Below are positions 7,018-14,635 of a stretch of DNA of 18,955 nucleotides, piece after piece. The stretch is from Minisyncoccota bacterium (GTDB lineage: Bacteria; Patescibacteriota; Minisyncoccia; Minisyncoccales; Minisyncoccaceae). The DNA lies in NCBI GenBank assembly GCA_028703995.1, contig JAQVLU010000004.1:1-18955 (forward strand). Direction: 5' to 3'. The position numbers were made by a program, and so were the translations under genes. Under the pieces are notes generated by a model. It ran no database searches and had not been told where the DNA came from. It was given only the letters and a program-made list of their open reading frames with translations. Position 1 is the first letter of the stretch. Each line of letters begins with the position of its first letter.

Positions 7018-7036
7018 AAAAAATAAATAAAAAATT

Positions 7037-8230
7037 ATGGCAGAAAAATTTGAAAGAACAAAACCACATTTAAACATTGGTACTATCGGTCACGTTGACC
7101 ACGGTAAAACTACTTTAAGTGCCGCTATTTTGCACTCATTGCATTTAGCTGGACAAAAAGCTGATGACAAAGGAGTTGATCTAATCGATTCAGCCCCAGA
7201 AGAAAAGCAAAGAGGTGTTACTATTAACATTTCTCACTTAGAATATCAAACAGAAAACAGACATTATGCTCATATTGATTGTCCAGGTCACGCTGACTAC
7301 ATTAAGAACATGATTACTGGTGCTGCTCAGATGGATGGAGCTATTTTAGTAGTTTCTGCCCCAGATGGTCCTATGCCTCAAACAAGAGAGCACATTCTTT
7401 TAGCTAAACAAGTTGGATTACCATCAATCGTTGTTTTCTTAAACAAATGCGATATGGTTGATGACCCAGAAATGCTTGACTTAGTAGAAGATGAAGTTAG
7501 AGAACTTTTAAAGAAATATAATTTCCCAGGAGATACAACTCCAATTATTAGAGGATCAGCTTTAAAGGCTCTTGAAGGAAGTTCAGCTGAAGATGAGAAC
7601 GTTAAGAAAGTTTTAGAATTAATGGCTACAGTTGACGCATATGTTCCAGAACCAGTAAGAGACACTGCAAAACCATTCTTAATGGCTATTGAAGATGTTT
7701 TTACTATTGAAGGAAGAGGAACAGTGGCTACAGGTAGAATTGAAAGAGGGGTTATTCATCCAAACGAAGAAATTGAAGTTGTTGGAATTAAACCAACTTT
7801 AAAATCAACTGTTGTTTCTGTTGAAATGTTTAGAAAATTCTTAGACGAAGGAACAGCTGGAGATAATGTTGGAGTTTTATTAAGAGGTTTAAAGAAAGAA
7901 GATATTGAAAGAGGACAAGTTATTGCTAAGCCAGGTTCAATCACTCCTCACACAGAATTTGAAGCACAAATCTATGTTTTGACAAAAGATGAAGGTGGAA
8001 GACACACTCCATTCTTTAAAGGATACAAACCACAATTCTTTATTAGAACAGCAGACGTTACAGGAGACGTAACATTACAAGAAGGTGTAGAAATGGTTAT
8101 GCCAGGAGACACTGTTACTTTTAATGTTAATTTAATTGTACCAGTAGCACTTGAAGAAAAACAAGGATTCGCGATTAGAGAAGGAGGAAAGACTGTTGGT
8201 GCTGGAGTAATTACAAAGATTATTAAATAA
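7037..8230 (+). CDS. tuf: Elongation factor Tu
   Basis: EF-Tu delivers aminoacyl-tRNA to the ribosomal A site as a GTP complex. The 397-aa protein has GHVDHGKT (18-25), the effector region [16 protein letters not shown] (81-85, including the catalytic His85) and NKCD (136-139). Domains II and III end in [19 protein letters not shown]. Length is close to the 393-394 aa of most bacteria. The gene has its own promoter and a long leader, unlike the E. coli arrangement where it follows fusA directly in one operon. The start context is AAATTATG with no Shine-Dalgarno. rpsJ follows after 11 bases. Confidence 0.98.
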   Translation: MAEKFERTKPHLNIGTIGHVDHGKTTLSAAILHSLHLAGQKADDKGVDLIDSAPEEKQRGVTINISHLEYQTENRHYAHIDCPGHADYIKNMITGAAQMDGAILVVSAPDGPMPQTREHILLAKQVGLPSIVVFLNKCDMVDDPEMLDLVEDEVRELLKKYNFPGDTTPIIRGSALKALEGSSAEDENVKKVLELMATVDAYVPEPVRDTAKPFLMAIEDVFTIEGRGTVATGRIERGVIHPNEEIEVVGIKPTLKSTVVSVEMFRKFLDEGTAGDNVGVLLRGLKKEDIERGQVIAKPGSITPHTEFEAQIYVLTKDEGGRHTPFFKGYKPQFFIRTADVTGDVTLQEGVEMVMPGDTVTFNVNLIVPVALEEKQGFAIREGGKTVGAGVITKIIK

Positions 8231-8241
8231 CACTTTATAAA

Positions 8242-8589
8242 ATGTCAGCCAAAGAAAAAACAACTGAAAAGATTGAAATAATTCCAAGATTAAGAATTAA
8301 ATTGAAAGCATACGATCATAAAGTGATTGACAAAAGTGCAGAACAAATTGTTGATATGGCGATTAGGTTCGGGGCACAGATTTCTGGTCCCGTACCATTG
8401 CCAATTGAAATAAGTAAGTTTACAGTTAACAGATCAACTTTTGTACACAAATCATCAAGAGAACAATACGAGATGAGAATACATAAGAGATTGATTGACA
8501 TTTTAAATCCAAACCAAAAGGTGGTTGATGCTTTAAAAACATTAACACTACCTGCTGGAGTTGACACTGAAATTAAAAGTGTATTATAA
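8242..8589 (+). CDS. rpsJ: 30S ribosomal protein S10
   Basis: S10 is a 30S head protein and, as NusE, a partner of NusB in transcription antitermination. The 115-aa product carries [21 protein letters not shown] (split here around residue 17 to 37), then the GPVPLPI motif and the [20 protein letters not shown] block; [11 protein letters not shown] closes the protein. It is about 12 residues longer than the usual 102-105 aa, the extra being an N-terminal polar segment ([15 protein letters not shown]). It follows tuf closely and is separated from rplC by a terminator-like hairpin, so it groups with tuf rather than with the S10 cluster. Confidence 0.97.
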   Translation: MSAKEKTTEKIEIIPRLRIKLKAYDHKVIDKSAEQIVDMAIRFGAQISGPVPLPIEISKFTVNRSTFVHKSSREQYEMRIHKRLIDILNPNQKVVDALKTLTLPAGVDTEIKSVL

Positions 8590-8598
8590 GGTATAGAA

Positions 8599-8626
8599 TT
8601 GATTGAATGAACTGGTCTAATAAAAT
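8599..8626 (+). promoter_or_regulatory. Weak candidate promoter nested in the rpsJ-rplC hairpin
   Basis: TTGATT (8599-8604, four of six to TTGACA) is followed after 16 bp by TAAAAT (8621-8626), the -10 hexamer also found before mraZ and tuf. Transcription would begin near 8633, past the left arm of the hairpin at 8608-8650, so such transcripts could not form it. The -35 is weak and AT-rich DNA gives chance matches. Confidence 0.35.
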
Positions 8627-8650
8627 CCTGGACTAGTGTTCAGATTTTTT
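8608..8650 (+). terminator. Terminator/attenuator-like hairpin between rpsJ and rplC
   Basis: TGAACTGGTCT (8608-8618) pairs with GGACTA-gt-GTTCA (8630-8642): five outer pairs, a 2-base bulge on the 3' side, then six inner pairs including G-U wobbles. Two bases later a run of six T (8645-8650) follows, 13 bases before the rplC ATG. Its place inside a ribosomal protein operon suggests attenuation rather than complete termination. Confidence 0.68.
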
Positions 8651-8663
8651 ATTGAAAATAAAT

Positions 8664-9254
8664 ATGAAATATATATTAGCTAAAAAAATTGAAATGACAC
8701 AGATATTTGATGCAGAAGGAAAGGTAATTCCAGTGACTTTAGTTTTGGCTGGTCCATGCAAGATATTAGATTTGAAAACAACAGAAAAGAATGGTTATGA
8801 AGCCGTAGAAATTGGTTTCGAAGAATTAAAAGAAAAAAAGGTTACTAAGTCAATAAAGACAAAACCTTATAGATTCTTGAAAGAGTTTAGAGGAAGCGAC
8901 TCAGGAAAAAATATTGGAGATTTAGTTGACGTCTCTGTTTTTAATGAAGGGGATTTAATTAAAGTTTCTAGCATCTCAAAAGGAAAAGGATTTCAAGGAG
9001 GAGTAAAGAGATGGGGATTCCACGGAAAGAGTGCTACTCACGGAGTAAAACACGAACACAGAACAATTGGTTCTGTTGGATATAGTGTTCCAGCAAGAGT
9101 AGTTAAAGGAAGAAAGATGCCAGGAAGAGCTGGTTCAAAAAGAGTGACTTTGAAGAATTTAGAAATACAAAAAGTAGATAAAGAAAGAAATATTTTAGCT
9201 ATTAAAGGAGCTATTCCAGGAAGAAGAGGAACATTAATAGAAATTAGAGGATAA
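8664..9254 (+). CDS. rplC: 50S ribosomal protein L3
   Basis: L3 binds the 3' end of 23S rRNA and reaches toward the peptidyl transferase centre; it is an early assembly protein. The 196-aa product starts MKYILAKKIEMTQIF, matching the usual MKGILGKKxGMTxIF. It also has the GKGFQGGVKRWGF loop, the HGVKHEHRTIGSVG segment and GRKMPGRAGSKRVT. Slightly shorter than the E. coli protein (209 aa). ATG 8664 is chosen over the in-frame TTG 8652 because of this family start. It is the first gene after the hairpin at 8608-8650 and is followed after 5 bases by rplD. Confidence 0.97.
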   Translation: MKYILAKKIEMTQIFDAEGKVIPVTLVLAGPCKILDLKTTEKNGYEAVEIGFEELKEKKVTKSIKTKPYRFLKEFRGSDSGKNIGDLVDVSVFNEGDLIKVSSISKGKGFQGGVKRWGFHGKSATHGVKHEHRTIGSVGYSVPARVVKGRKMPGRAGSKRVTLKNLEIQKVDKERNILAIKGAIPGRRGTLIEIRG

Positions 9255-9259
9255 GGAAT

Positions 9260-9877
9260 ATGAAAACTTTAACTAATACAGAAATTAAAAAAATATTGAA
9301 TAAAGAAATTTTTGAAGTTCCTATGAATGATAGTTTAGTTCATCAAATAGTGACTTCTCAGATGTCTAATAGGAGACAAGTTTTAGCAAATACAAAAACT
9401 AGAGCAGAAGTTTCTGGTAGTGGAAAAAAACCATGGAGACAGAAAGGTACTGGTAAAGCAAGACATGGTTCTATTAGATCGCCTTTATGGATTGGAGGAG
9501 GAGTTACTTTTGGACCTAGAAGCGAAAGAAATTTCAAAAAAGACGTTCCTAAAAAAATGAAAAGAAAAGCTCTTTTCATGGTATTGTCAGATAAGCTAAA
9601 AAGTGATACTCTTATCATTGTTGATTCTTTTGACATTACTGAAATTAAGACAAAAACTTTTAAAGAAATGATTAGTAAGCTTAACTTAAAAGGTTCAATG
9701 CTTATTGCTTTAGAAGAAGTGAATGAAAATGTTATCAAGTCAGCAAGAAATATCGAAAAAGTAGATACTATTCAAGCAAAAGATTTAAACTGTTTAGATA
9801 TAATGAATCACAAGTATTTAGTAACTACTGAAAAAGCAATAGAAAAGATAAAGGAAACATTCTTAAGTGAAAAATAA
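9260..9877 (+). CDS. rplD: 50S ribosomal protein L4
   Basis: L4 lines the polypeptide exit tunnel; in E. coli it also represses the S10 operon. The 205-aa product contains the extended tunnel loop with TRAEVSGSGKKPWRQKGTG, then ARHGSIRSPLWIGGGVTFGP, and the globular Rossmann-like part with KRKALFMVLSDKL and the LNCLDIMNHKYLVTT block near the end. Length is standard. The start context GGATAAGGAATATG has an AAGGA, but only two bases from the ATG, too close for a normal Shine-Dalgarno. rplW begins one base after the stop. Whether L4 acts on the rpsJ-rplC hairpin cannot be told from sequence. Confidence 0.97.
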   Translation: MKTLTNTEIKKILNKEIFEVPMNDSLVHQIVTSQMSNRRQVLANTKTRAEVSGSGKKPWRQKGTGKARHGSIRSPLWIGGGVTFGPRSERNFKKDVPKKMKRKALFMVLSDKLKSDTLIIVDSFDITEIKTKTFKEMISKLNLKGSMLIALEEVNENVIKSARNIEKVDTIQAKDLNCLDIMNHKYLVTTEKAIEKIKETFLSEK

Positions 9878-9878
9878 T

Positions 9879-10220
9879 ATGGCAAAAAAAGAATTAGTAA
9901 AAAAAGAAAAAGCTGTTGTAAAAGAAGGAATAATCATTTCTGAAAACTTTAATATGATTAAGAAGCCTTGTATTACAGAAAAAGCTTCTTTCTTAGCAGA
10001 AAGTAATTTTTACACCTTTAGAATAGATAAGAAGTTTAACAAGATTGAAGTTAAAGATTTTATTGAAAAGAAATATAGAGTTAACGTAGAGAACGTAAGA
10101 ATCATGAATGCCCCAAGAAAGCCAAAAAAGAGAGGACTTATTAAAGGTTTTAAGGCAGGATTTAAAAAGGCAATTGTTCGCATAAGAGAAGGAGAACAAA
10201 TTGATTTGACATCAAATTAA
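9879..10220 (+). CDS. rplW: 50S ribosomal protein L23
   Basis: L23 lies at the tunnel exit and is the docking site for trigger factor and SRP. The 113-aa product has a lysine-rich N-terminal extension of about 27 residues before the family core, which begins IKKPCITEKASFLAESNFYT (core P-x-x-TEK). The core continues with VKDFIEKKYRVNVENVR and a basic loop (PRKPKKRGLIKGF), and ends with FKKAIVRIREGEQIDL. ATG 9879 is chosen over an in-frame GTG at 9867, which would overlap the end of rplD; ATG 9879 gives the TAA-T-ATG junction seen repeatedly here. rplB begins one base after its stop. Confidence 0.95.
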   Translation: MAKKELVKKEKAVVKEGIIISENFNMIKKPCITEKASFLAESNFYTFRIDKKFNKIEVKDFIEKKYRVNVENVRIMNAPRKPKKRGLIKGFKAGFKKAIVRIREGEQIDLTSN

Positions 10221-10221
10221 T

Positions 10222-11016
10222 ATGAAAACTGTTAAAAAAAGTACAAAAATTTTGACCAAGAATAAGAAGCCTGAAAAGTCGTTGCTTTTGAGAATTAAAA
10301 AAACAGGAGGAAGAGGCTCAAGTGGAAGAATCTCAGTAAGACACATTGGTGGTGGAGCCAAAAAGATGTATAGAATGATTGATTTTGGTCAAAACAAACA
10401 AAATGTTTTCGCCGAAGTAAAGGCACTTGAATATGATCCAAATAGAACTGCATTTATTGCACTTTTAGAATATGAAGACGGAGAAAAAAGATATGTTTTA
10501 GCTCCAAAAGGAATGAAAGAAGGAGATAAGGTAATGACTGGAGAGAAAGTTGAAGTCAATATTGGAAATAGAATGCAATTAAAAAATATCCCTGACGGAA
10601 CACAAATATATAATGTTGAACTTGAACCAGGAAAGAAAGGAAAGTTTGTAAGGTCAGCGGGTTCAAATGCGGTTGTTATGGCTCATGATGAAGGATATAT
10701 ACTTTTGAAGATGCCTTCTTCAGAAATTAGAAAAGTTAAGGAAGCTTGTTATGCTTCTATCGGAATTGTTTCTAATCACGAACACAAATTTGAAAAAATA
10801 GGAAATGCTGGAAGATCAAGAAGAATGGGAATCAGACCAACTGTTAGAGGAAGTGCTATGAATCCTTGCGACCATCCACACGGAGGAGGTGAAGGAAGAA
10901 CTGGTATCGGACTTAAATATCCAAAAACTCCATGGGGTAAACATGCTTCAGGAGTAAGAACAAGAGGACAAAAATGGTCAGATAAATTAATTGTTAAAAG
11001 GAGAGTAAAAAAATAA
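10222..11016 (+). CDS. rplB: 50S ribosomal protein L2
   Basis: L2 is required for subunit association and supports the peptidyl transferase centre. The 264-aa product contains GRISVRHIGGGAKKMYRMIDF, here a split landmark around residues 35-55, then YVLAPKGMKEGDKV and AGSNAVVMA. The functional loop GSAMNPCDHPHGGGEGR includes the conserved His of DHPHGGG. A Cys replaces the common Val in MNPVDH. The segment before the GGR motif is about 12 residues shorter than in E. coli (GG at 29-30 instead of 41-42), and the usual N-terminal KPTSPGRR block is not seen. rpsS follows after 4 bases. Confidence 0.97.
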   Translation: MKTVKKSTKILTKNKKPEKSLLLRIKKTGGRGSSGRISVRHIGGGAKKMYRMIDFGQNKQNVFAEVKALEYDPNRTAFIALLEYEDGEKRYVLAPKGMKEGDKVMTGEKVEVNIGNRMQLKNIPDGTQIYNVELEPGKKGKFVRSAGSNAVVMAHDEGYILLKMPSSEIRKVKEACYASIGIVSNHEHKFEKIGNAGRSRRMGIRPTVRGSAMNPCDHPHGGGEGRTGIGLKYPKTPWGKHASGVRTRGQKWSDKLIVKRRVKK

Positions 11017-11020
11017 AAAT

Positions 11021-11302
11021 ATGACAAGAAGTCTTAAAAAAGGTCCATATATTGATGAAAAATTAATGAAGAAGGTAGCAAAAGTTAAACCAAGCGATGG
11101 CGTGGTAATAAAAACTTGGGCTAGAGCTTCAACAATAATCCCTGAAATGATTGGTTATTCTTTTGGAGTGCACAACGGAAAAGAGCACATAGTTGTTAGG
11201 ATTGAGGAAGATATGGTAGGACATAAGCTTGGAGAATTTTCTCCTACAACAAAATTCATCAAGCATGGTGGTAAATTACAAAAGGAAATTGATAAGAAAT
11301 AA
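11021..11302 (+). CDS. rpsS: 30S ribosomal protein S19
   Basis: S19 is a 30S head protein that binds with S13 near the A-site finger and intersubunit bridges. The 93-aa product has the usual MTRSLKKGPYIDEKLMKKV start, KTWARASTIIPEMIGYSFGV in the middle, the HIVVRIEEDMVGHKLGEF block and the C-terminal TKFIKHGG. Standard length. It lies between rplB and rplV, as in the S10 operon of most bacteria, with junctions of 4 and 5 bases. Confidence 0.98.
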   Translation: MTRSLKKGPYIDEKLMKKVAKVKPSDGVVIKTWARASTIIPEMIGYSFGVHNGKEHIVVRIEEDMVGHKLGEFSPTTKFIKHGGKLQKEIDKK

Positions 11303-11307
11303 GAAAT

Positions 11308-11703
11308 ATGTATAAAGCTAAGTTAAATAATTTTAGAGTATCGCCAAGGAAAGCAAGATTGATTGCTGATTTGATAAGAGGAAAAAAAGTTGAGAGAGCT
11401 CAAGCAATCTTAAAATTTACCCTTAAAAAAACTTCAGAACCAATGCTTAAATTGTTAAATTCTGCTGTAGCTAATGCGAAGAATGTTGATCAGGTTGAAG
11501 CAAAAGATTTGTTTATTTCAAGAGTAGTTGTTAATGAAGGAGCGATTTATAAAAGAATAATGCCAAGAGCGAGAGGAACTGCATATAGAATAAATAAAAG
11601 AACTTCACATTTTGAAATAGAAGTAGATAAAAAAGTCAAGAAAGAAGATAAGAAGATAAAGACAAATAAAAATGAGTCACAAAGTACATCCAAAAGTATT
11701 TAG
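11308..11703 (+). CDS. rplV: 50S ribosomal protein L22
   Basis: L22 spans the 50S subunit and its loop lines the exit tunnel near the L4 constriction. The 131-aa product has the N-terminal LNNFRVSPRKARLIADLIRG block, the NSAVANAKN segment, and the C-terminal half of the tunnel hairpin with MPRARGTAYRINKRTSHF. After the family end (about residue 110) comes a polar, Lys-rich tail (KKEDKKIKTNKNESQSTSKS) that makes the protein about 20 residues longer than E. coli L22. The coding sequence for the last residues overlaps the start of rpsC by 32 bases in another frame. Confidence 0.97.
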   Translation: MYKAKLNNFRVSPRKARLIADLIRGKKVERAQAILKFTLKKTSEPMLKLLNSAVANAKNVDQVEAKDLFISRVVVNEGAIYKRIMPRARGTAYRINKRTSHFEIEVDKKVKKEDKKIKTNKNESQSTSKSI

Positions 11704-12346
11704 AATAAAGGAGACAAATGATTGGTTGTCTAGAGGTTTTTATGACAACAACTTCAAAAAACTTCTTAAAGAAGATTACATAATTAGAAGGTTTTTGGAT
11801 AAAAAACTTAAGGATTTGTCTGTAGAAAAGATTGAAATAAATAGACTTCCAAATAAAACAAGTGTTGTTATCTATACTTCAAGACCAGGATTAATTATCG
11901 GAAGAGGTGGTGAAGGTGTAGAAAAATTAAATAAAGAACTTTTAAAGACAATTGCGAAAGACATGAAGTTTACTCAAAAAGAAACTTTAGATGTTCAAAG
12001 TAAGTTAAAATTAGAAATTAAGGAGGTTAGAAATCCTTGGACTTCATCAAAATTAATTGCAGAATGGATTTCTCAAAAAATTGAAAGAAGAACCCCTTTT
12101 AGAAAGACTATCAAACAAGCTGTAGAAAAGGCAATGACTAATAAAGAGATTAAAGGAGTTAAAGTACAAGTTGCAGGAAGACTTGACGGAGTTCAAATTG
12201 CTAGAACAGAAAGATCTGAAGCAGGAAGACTTCCAAGAAATACTATTAGAGCTGACATTGATTATATATCACACATTGCTGTCTGTACTTACGGAGTGGT
12301 AGGAATTAAGGTTTGGTTATATAAAGGAGAAAAGTTTGACAAATAA
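11672..12346 (+). CDS. rpsC: 30S ribosomal protein S3
   Basis: S3 lines the mRNA entry channel and takes part in mRNA unwinding. The 224-aa product opens MSHKVHPKVFR, the family start. It carries the KH-type RNA-binding loop GLIIGRGGEGVEKL around residues 74-87, and the C-terminal domain with GVKVQVAGRLDGVQIARTER and the YGVVGIKVWLY block. ATG 11672 is preceded by AATAAAA and lies inside rplV, so the ribosome must initiate within the end of the upstream gene. rplP follows after 8 bases. Confidence 0.97.
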   Translation: MSHKVHPKVFRIKETNDWLSRGFYDNNFKKLLKEDYIIRRFLDKKLKDLSVEKIEINRLPNKTSVVIYTSRPGLIIGRGGEGVEKLNKELLKTIAKDMKFTQKETLDVQSKLKLEIKEVRNPWTSSKLIAEWISQKIERRTPFRKTIKQAVEKAMTNKEIKGVKVQVAGRLDGVQIARTERSEAGRLPRNTIRADIDYISHIAVCTYGVVGIKVWLYKGEKFDK

Positions 12347-12354
12347 TAAATAAT

Positions 12355-12771
12355 ATGTTTATACCAAAAAGGACAAAATATAGAAAACAAATGAAGGGAA
12401 GAAGTAGAAACAGAATGTTTAGTGATTCTGGAACTCTTATTTCTTTTGGAACATACGGACTTAAAGCTCAAGGTCCTGCTTGGCTAACTTCAAATCAGTT
12501 AGAAGCTTGTAGAAGAATTTTAATTAGATATATTAGAAAGACAGGAAAGATGTGGATTAGAGTATTCCCAGATAAATCAATTACAAGAAAAGGAGCTGAG
12601 GTTCCTATGGGAGGAGGAAAAGGTAATGTAGATCATTATGTTGCCGTAGTAAAACCAGGAAGAATTCTTTTTGAACTTGAGGGAGTTCCTGAAATTGATG
12701 CAAAAGAAGCTTTCAGAAAATGTGGCGATAAACTTCCAGTAAAAGTTAAATTTGTTAAAAAAGAGATATGA
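12355..12771 (+). CDS. rplP: 50S ribosomal protein L16
   Basis: L16 organises the A-site and P-site tRNA region of the 50S subunit and is a late assembly protein. The 138-aa product contains PKRTKYRKQMKGRSRN at the N-terminus, then LISFGTYGLKAQGPAWLTS, EACRRILIRYIRKTGKMWIR and VFPDKSITRKGAEVPMGGGK. The last includes the conserved PMG-x-GKG loop. Length is standard (136 in E. coli). Its TGA stop overlaps the rpmC ATG as ATGA at 12768-12771, a translational coupling arrangement that also shows TGA acting as a stop. Confidence 0.98.
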   Translation: MFIPKRTKYRKQMKGRSRNRMFSDSGTLISFGTYGLKAQGPAWLTSNQLEACRRILIRYIRKTGKMWIRVFPDKSITRKGAEVPMGGGKGNVDHYVAVVKPGRILFELEGVPEIDAKEAFRKCGDKLPVKVKFVKKEI

Positions 12772-12950
12772 AAATTCAAGAATTAAAAAAATTGAATAGA
12801 GAAGAGTTAATGAAGACTCTTGACGAGAGTAGAAAGAAAGCGCAAGAATTAAGGATGTCTTTGGCTACTTCAAAAGTAAAAAATATTAAGGAAGTTAGAG
12901 GAATTAAAAAAGAGATTGCAAAGATATTAACTATATTAAATACTAAATAA
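12768..12950 (+). CDS. rpmC: 50S ribosomal protein L29
   Basis: L29 is a small two-helix protein beside L23 at the tunnel exit. The 60-aa product matches the family pattern with MKIQELKKLNREELMKTLDE at the start, a central RKKAQELRMSLATSK and a basic second helix ending in IKKEIAKILTIL. Its ATG overlaps the rplP stop by four bases, and rpsQ begins one base after its own stop. The gene order rplP-rpmC-rpsQ is the standard end of the S10 cluster. Confidence 0.96.
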   Translation: MKIQELKKLNREELMKTLDESRKKAQELRMSLATSKVKNIKEVRGIKKEIAKILTILNTK

Positions 12951-12951
12951 T

Positions 12952-13185
12952 ATGCCAAAAAGAGAATTAACAGGAAAAATTGTTTCAGATAAAATGCAGA
13001 AAACTGTTGTAGTTAAAGTTGAAACAATCAAAGTACATCCAAAATATTTAAAAAGATATAAAAGTCATAAGAATTATAAAGCCCATAACGAGAAGCTAGA
13101 ACTTAAAGTAGGAGATGAAGTTGTGATTAGAGAATGCACTCCTATATCTAAAGATAAAAAGTGGGAAGTTATCTCAAAGATATAA
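12952..13185 (+). CDS. rpsQ: 30S ribosomal protein S17
   Basis: S17 is a primary 16S rRNA binder with an OB fold. The 77-aa product shows the family start [20 protein letters not shown], then [20 protein letters not shown] (typical Y-x-K-x-x-x-x-x-K-Y-x-x-H), and [19 protein letters not shown] near the end. Length is typical. It is joined to rpmC by a one-base TAA-T-ATG junction and to rplN by a 4-base AAAT spacer. Confidence 0.97.
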   Translation: MPKRELTGKIVSDKMQKTVVVKVETIKVHPKYLKRYKSHKNYKAHNEKLELKVGDEVVIRECTPISKDKKWEVISKI

Positions 13186-13189
13186 AAAT

Positions 13190-13561
13190 ATGATACAACC
13201 AGAAACAATATTAAAAGTAGCCGATAATTCAGGAGCAAAAACTGTTTTATGTATAAGGCCTATTGGAGGAACAAGAAGAAGATACGCTCAAGTTGGGGAT
13301 ATCATAGTTTGTGCTGTAAAAACTGCAGAACCAAGAAAGGTTGTGAAAAAACATCAAGTTGTAAGAGCAGTAGTGATCAGACAAAGACAGCCAAAGAGAA
13401 GAAAGGATGGTTCATATATTAGATTTGATGATAACGCAGTCGTTATTTTAGACGCAAAGACAAAAGAACCAAAAGGAACTAGAATTTTAGGACCAGTGGC
13501 AAGAGAAGTGAGAGAGCAAGGTTTTGACAAGATATCAACAATGACTAAAGAATTAGTATAA
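13190..13561 (+). CDS. rplN: 50S ribosomal protein L14
   Basis: L14 forms intersubunit bridges and is the binding target of the silencing factor RsfS. The 123-aa product begins [20 protein letters not shown], has [20 protein letters not shown] and [20 protein letters not shown] in the middle, and ends with [20 protein letters not shown]. Length is exactly that of most bacteria. It opens the spc-type part of the cluster, although no promoter or terminator separates it from rpsQ here: the spacer is only 4 bases, so S10 and spc genes appear to be one transcription unit. Confidence 0.98.
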   Translation: MIQPETILKVADNSGAKTVLCIRPIGGTRRRYAQVGDIIVCAVKTAEPRKVVKKHQVVRAVVIRQRQPKRRKDGSYIRFDDNAVVILDAKTKEPKGTRILGPVAREVREQGFDKISTMTKELV

Positions 13562-13565
13562 AAAT

Positions 13566-13874
13566 ATGAATATTAAAAAAGGAGATCAAGTTATCATTAT
13601 TGCTGGAAATTACAAAGATAAGAAAGGAAAGGTTTTAAAAGCGATCCCAAGTAAGGGGAAAGTTGTGGTAGAAAAAGTAGCTATCATAAAAAAACATTTA
13701 CGTCCAAAAGCACAAGGACAAAAGGGTCAAATTGTTGAAAAAGAAAGACCTATTGATATTTCTAACGTAGAATTAATTTGTCCAAAATGTTTAAAAAAGA
13801 CAAGAGTAGCTTACATCTTTGCAAAAGATAACACTAAAAAAAGAGTGTGTAAAAAGTGCAACAAAGAAATATGA
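13566..13874 (+). CDS. rplX: 50S ribosomal protein L24
   Basis: L24 is one of the two initiators of 50S assembly and sits near the tunnel exit. The 102-aa product has the KOW-type start MNIKKGDQVIIIAGNYKDKK with KGKVLKAIP, and the LRPKAQGQKGQIVEKE segment. At the C-terminus are two Cys pairs, C72-PK-C75 and C95-KK-C98, which form a zinc-ribbon-like end seen in many bacterial L24 proteins. Its TGA stop overlaps the rplE ATG (ATGA at 13871-13874). Confidence 0.97.
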   Translation: MNIKKGDQVIIIAGNYKDKKGKVLKAIPSKGKVVVEKVAIIKKHLRPKAQGQKGQIVEKERPIDISNVELICPKCLKKTRVAYIFAKDNTKKRVCKKCNKEI

Positions 13875-14428
13875 TGATTAAAGAAAAATATCAAAAAGAA
13901 GTAAGAAAACAAATGATGGAGAAGTTTGCTTACAAAAATATAATGGCTGTACCAAAAATAGAAAAGGTTGTTATCAACACTGGTTTTGGTAAAACCATTA
14001 TTCCTAAAACAAACGACGAAAAAAGAAAGTTTGAAGAATATGTTTCAAAACAAATAGCAGAACTTTCAGGACAGAAACCAGTTTTAACTGTAGCTAAGAA
14101 GTCAATTTCAACATTTAAGACAAGAGAAGGAAATATTATCGGAGCAAAGGTTACTTTAAGAGGAAAAAAGATGTATAACTTTTTAGATAAATTAGTGAAC
14201 ATCGTTCTTCCAAGAACAAGAGATTTTAGAGGAATTAAGCTTACTGCTCTTGATGAAGGTGGAAATTTAAACATCGGAATCAAAGAACATATTGCTTTTC
14301 CAGAGATTTCTCCAGAAAAAGCAAATGTATTTTTTGGAATGCAAATAACCGTAGTTACTTCAGCGAAGATAAAGAATGAAGGAAAGGAATTATTCACATT
14401 ACTTGACTTTCCATTTAAAAAAAGTTAA
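13871..14428 (+). CDS. rplE: 50S ribosomal protein L5
   Basis: L5 binds 5S rRNA with L18 and contacts the P-site tRNA from the central protuberance. The 185-aa product shows NIMAVPKIEKVVINTGFGK near residues 23-41, LSGQKPVLTVAKKSISTFK, the GNIIGAKVTLRGKKMYNFLD block and ALDEGGNLNIGIKEHIAFPE. An in-frame GTG at 13856 exists but lies inside rplX; ATG 13871 overlaps the rplX stop by four bases and is preferred, with a second ATG directly after it at 13874. Standard length (179 in E. coli). Confidence 0.97.
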   Translation: MMIKEKYQKEVRKQMMEKFAYKNIMAVPKIEKVVINTGFGKTIIPKTNDEKRKFEEYVSKQIAELSGQKPVLTVAKKSISTFKTREGNIIGAKVTLRGKKMYNFLDKLVNIVLPRTRDFRGIKLTALDEGGNLNIGIKEHIAFPEISPEKANVFFGMQITVVTSAKIKNEGKELFTLLDFPFKKS

Positions 14429-14437
14429 ATATAGTTT

Positions 14438-14623
14438 ATGGCAAAGAAATCATCAATAGCAAAATCAGAAAAAACACCAAAGTTTTCTACAAGAGTAACT
14501 AGAAGATGTTTTAGGTGCGGGAAAAACAGAGCCTATATTAGAAAGTTCGGATTATGTAGAATTTGTTTCAGAGAAATGGCTAATAAAGGGGAAATCCCAG
14601 GAGTTAAAAAGAGTAGTTGGTAA
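14438..14623 (+). CDS. rpsZ: 30S ribosomal protein S14, zinc-binding type
   Basis: S14 is a late 30S head protein. At 61 aa this is the short form that carries a structural zinc: the four ligands C24-FR-C27 and C40-RI-C43 are all present, followed by [18 protein letters not shown], the conserved C-terminus. Long, zinc-free S14 proteins have about 100 aa and lack these cysteines. It is preceded by a 9-base spacer with a GTTTATG context and no Shine-Dalgarno. It lies between rplE and rpsH, as usual. Confidence 0.97.
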   Translation: MAKKSSIAKSEKTPKFSTRVTRRCFRCGKNRAYIRKFGLCRICFREMANKGEIPGVKKSSW

Positions 14624-14635
14624 TTTTTAAATATT

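Noticed and set aside
9358..9738. A 126-aa open frame on the minus strand over rplD, and similar long minus-strand frames over fusA, tuf and rplE
   Set aside because: They lie fully inside strongly conserved + strand genes, show low-complexity Ser/Leu/Phe-rich products typical of antisense translation, and lack start context.
12336..12364. TTGACA before rplP with a TATACC-like -10
   Set aside because: The -10 would lie after the rplP ATG. TTGAC-type hexamers occur by chance at gene ends in this AT-rich DNA; similar ones lie at 10205-10210 and 13523-13528.
14403..14430. TTGACT-16-TTAAAT as a promoter for rpsZ
   Set aside because: The -10 matches only four of six positions, it lies in the end of rplE, and the spacer to rpsZ is short as in the rest of the operon; no reason to split the unit here.
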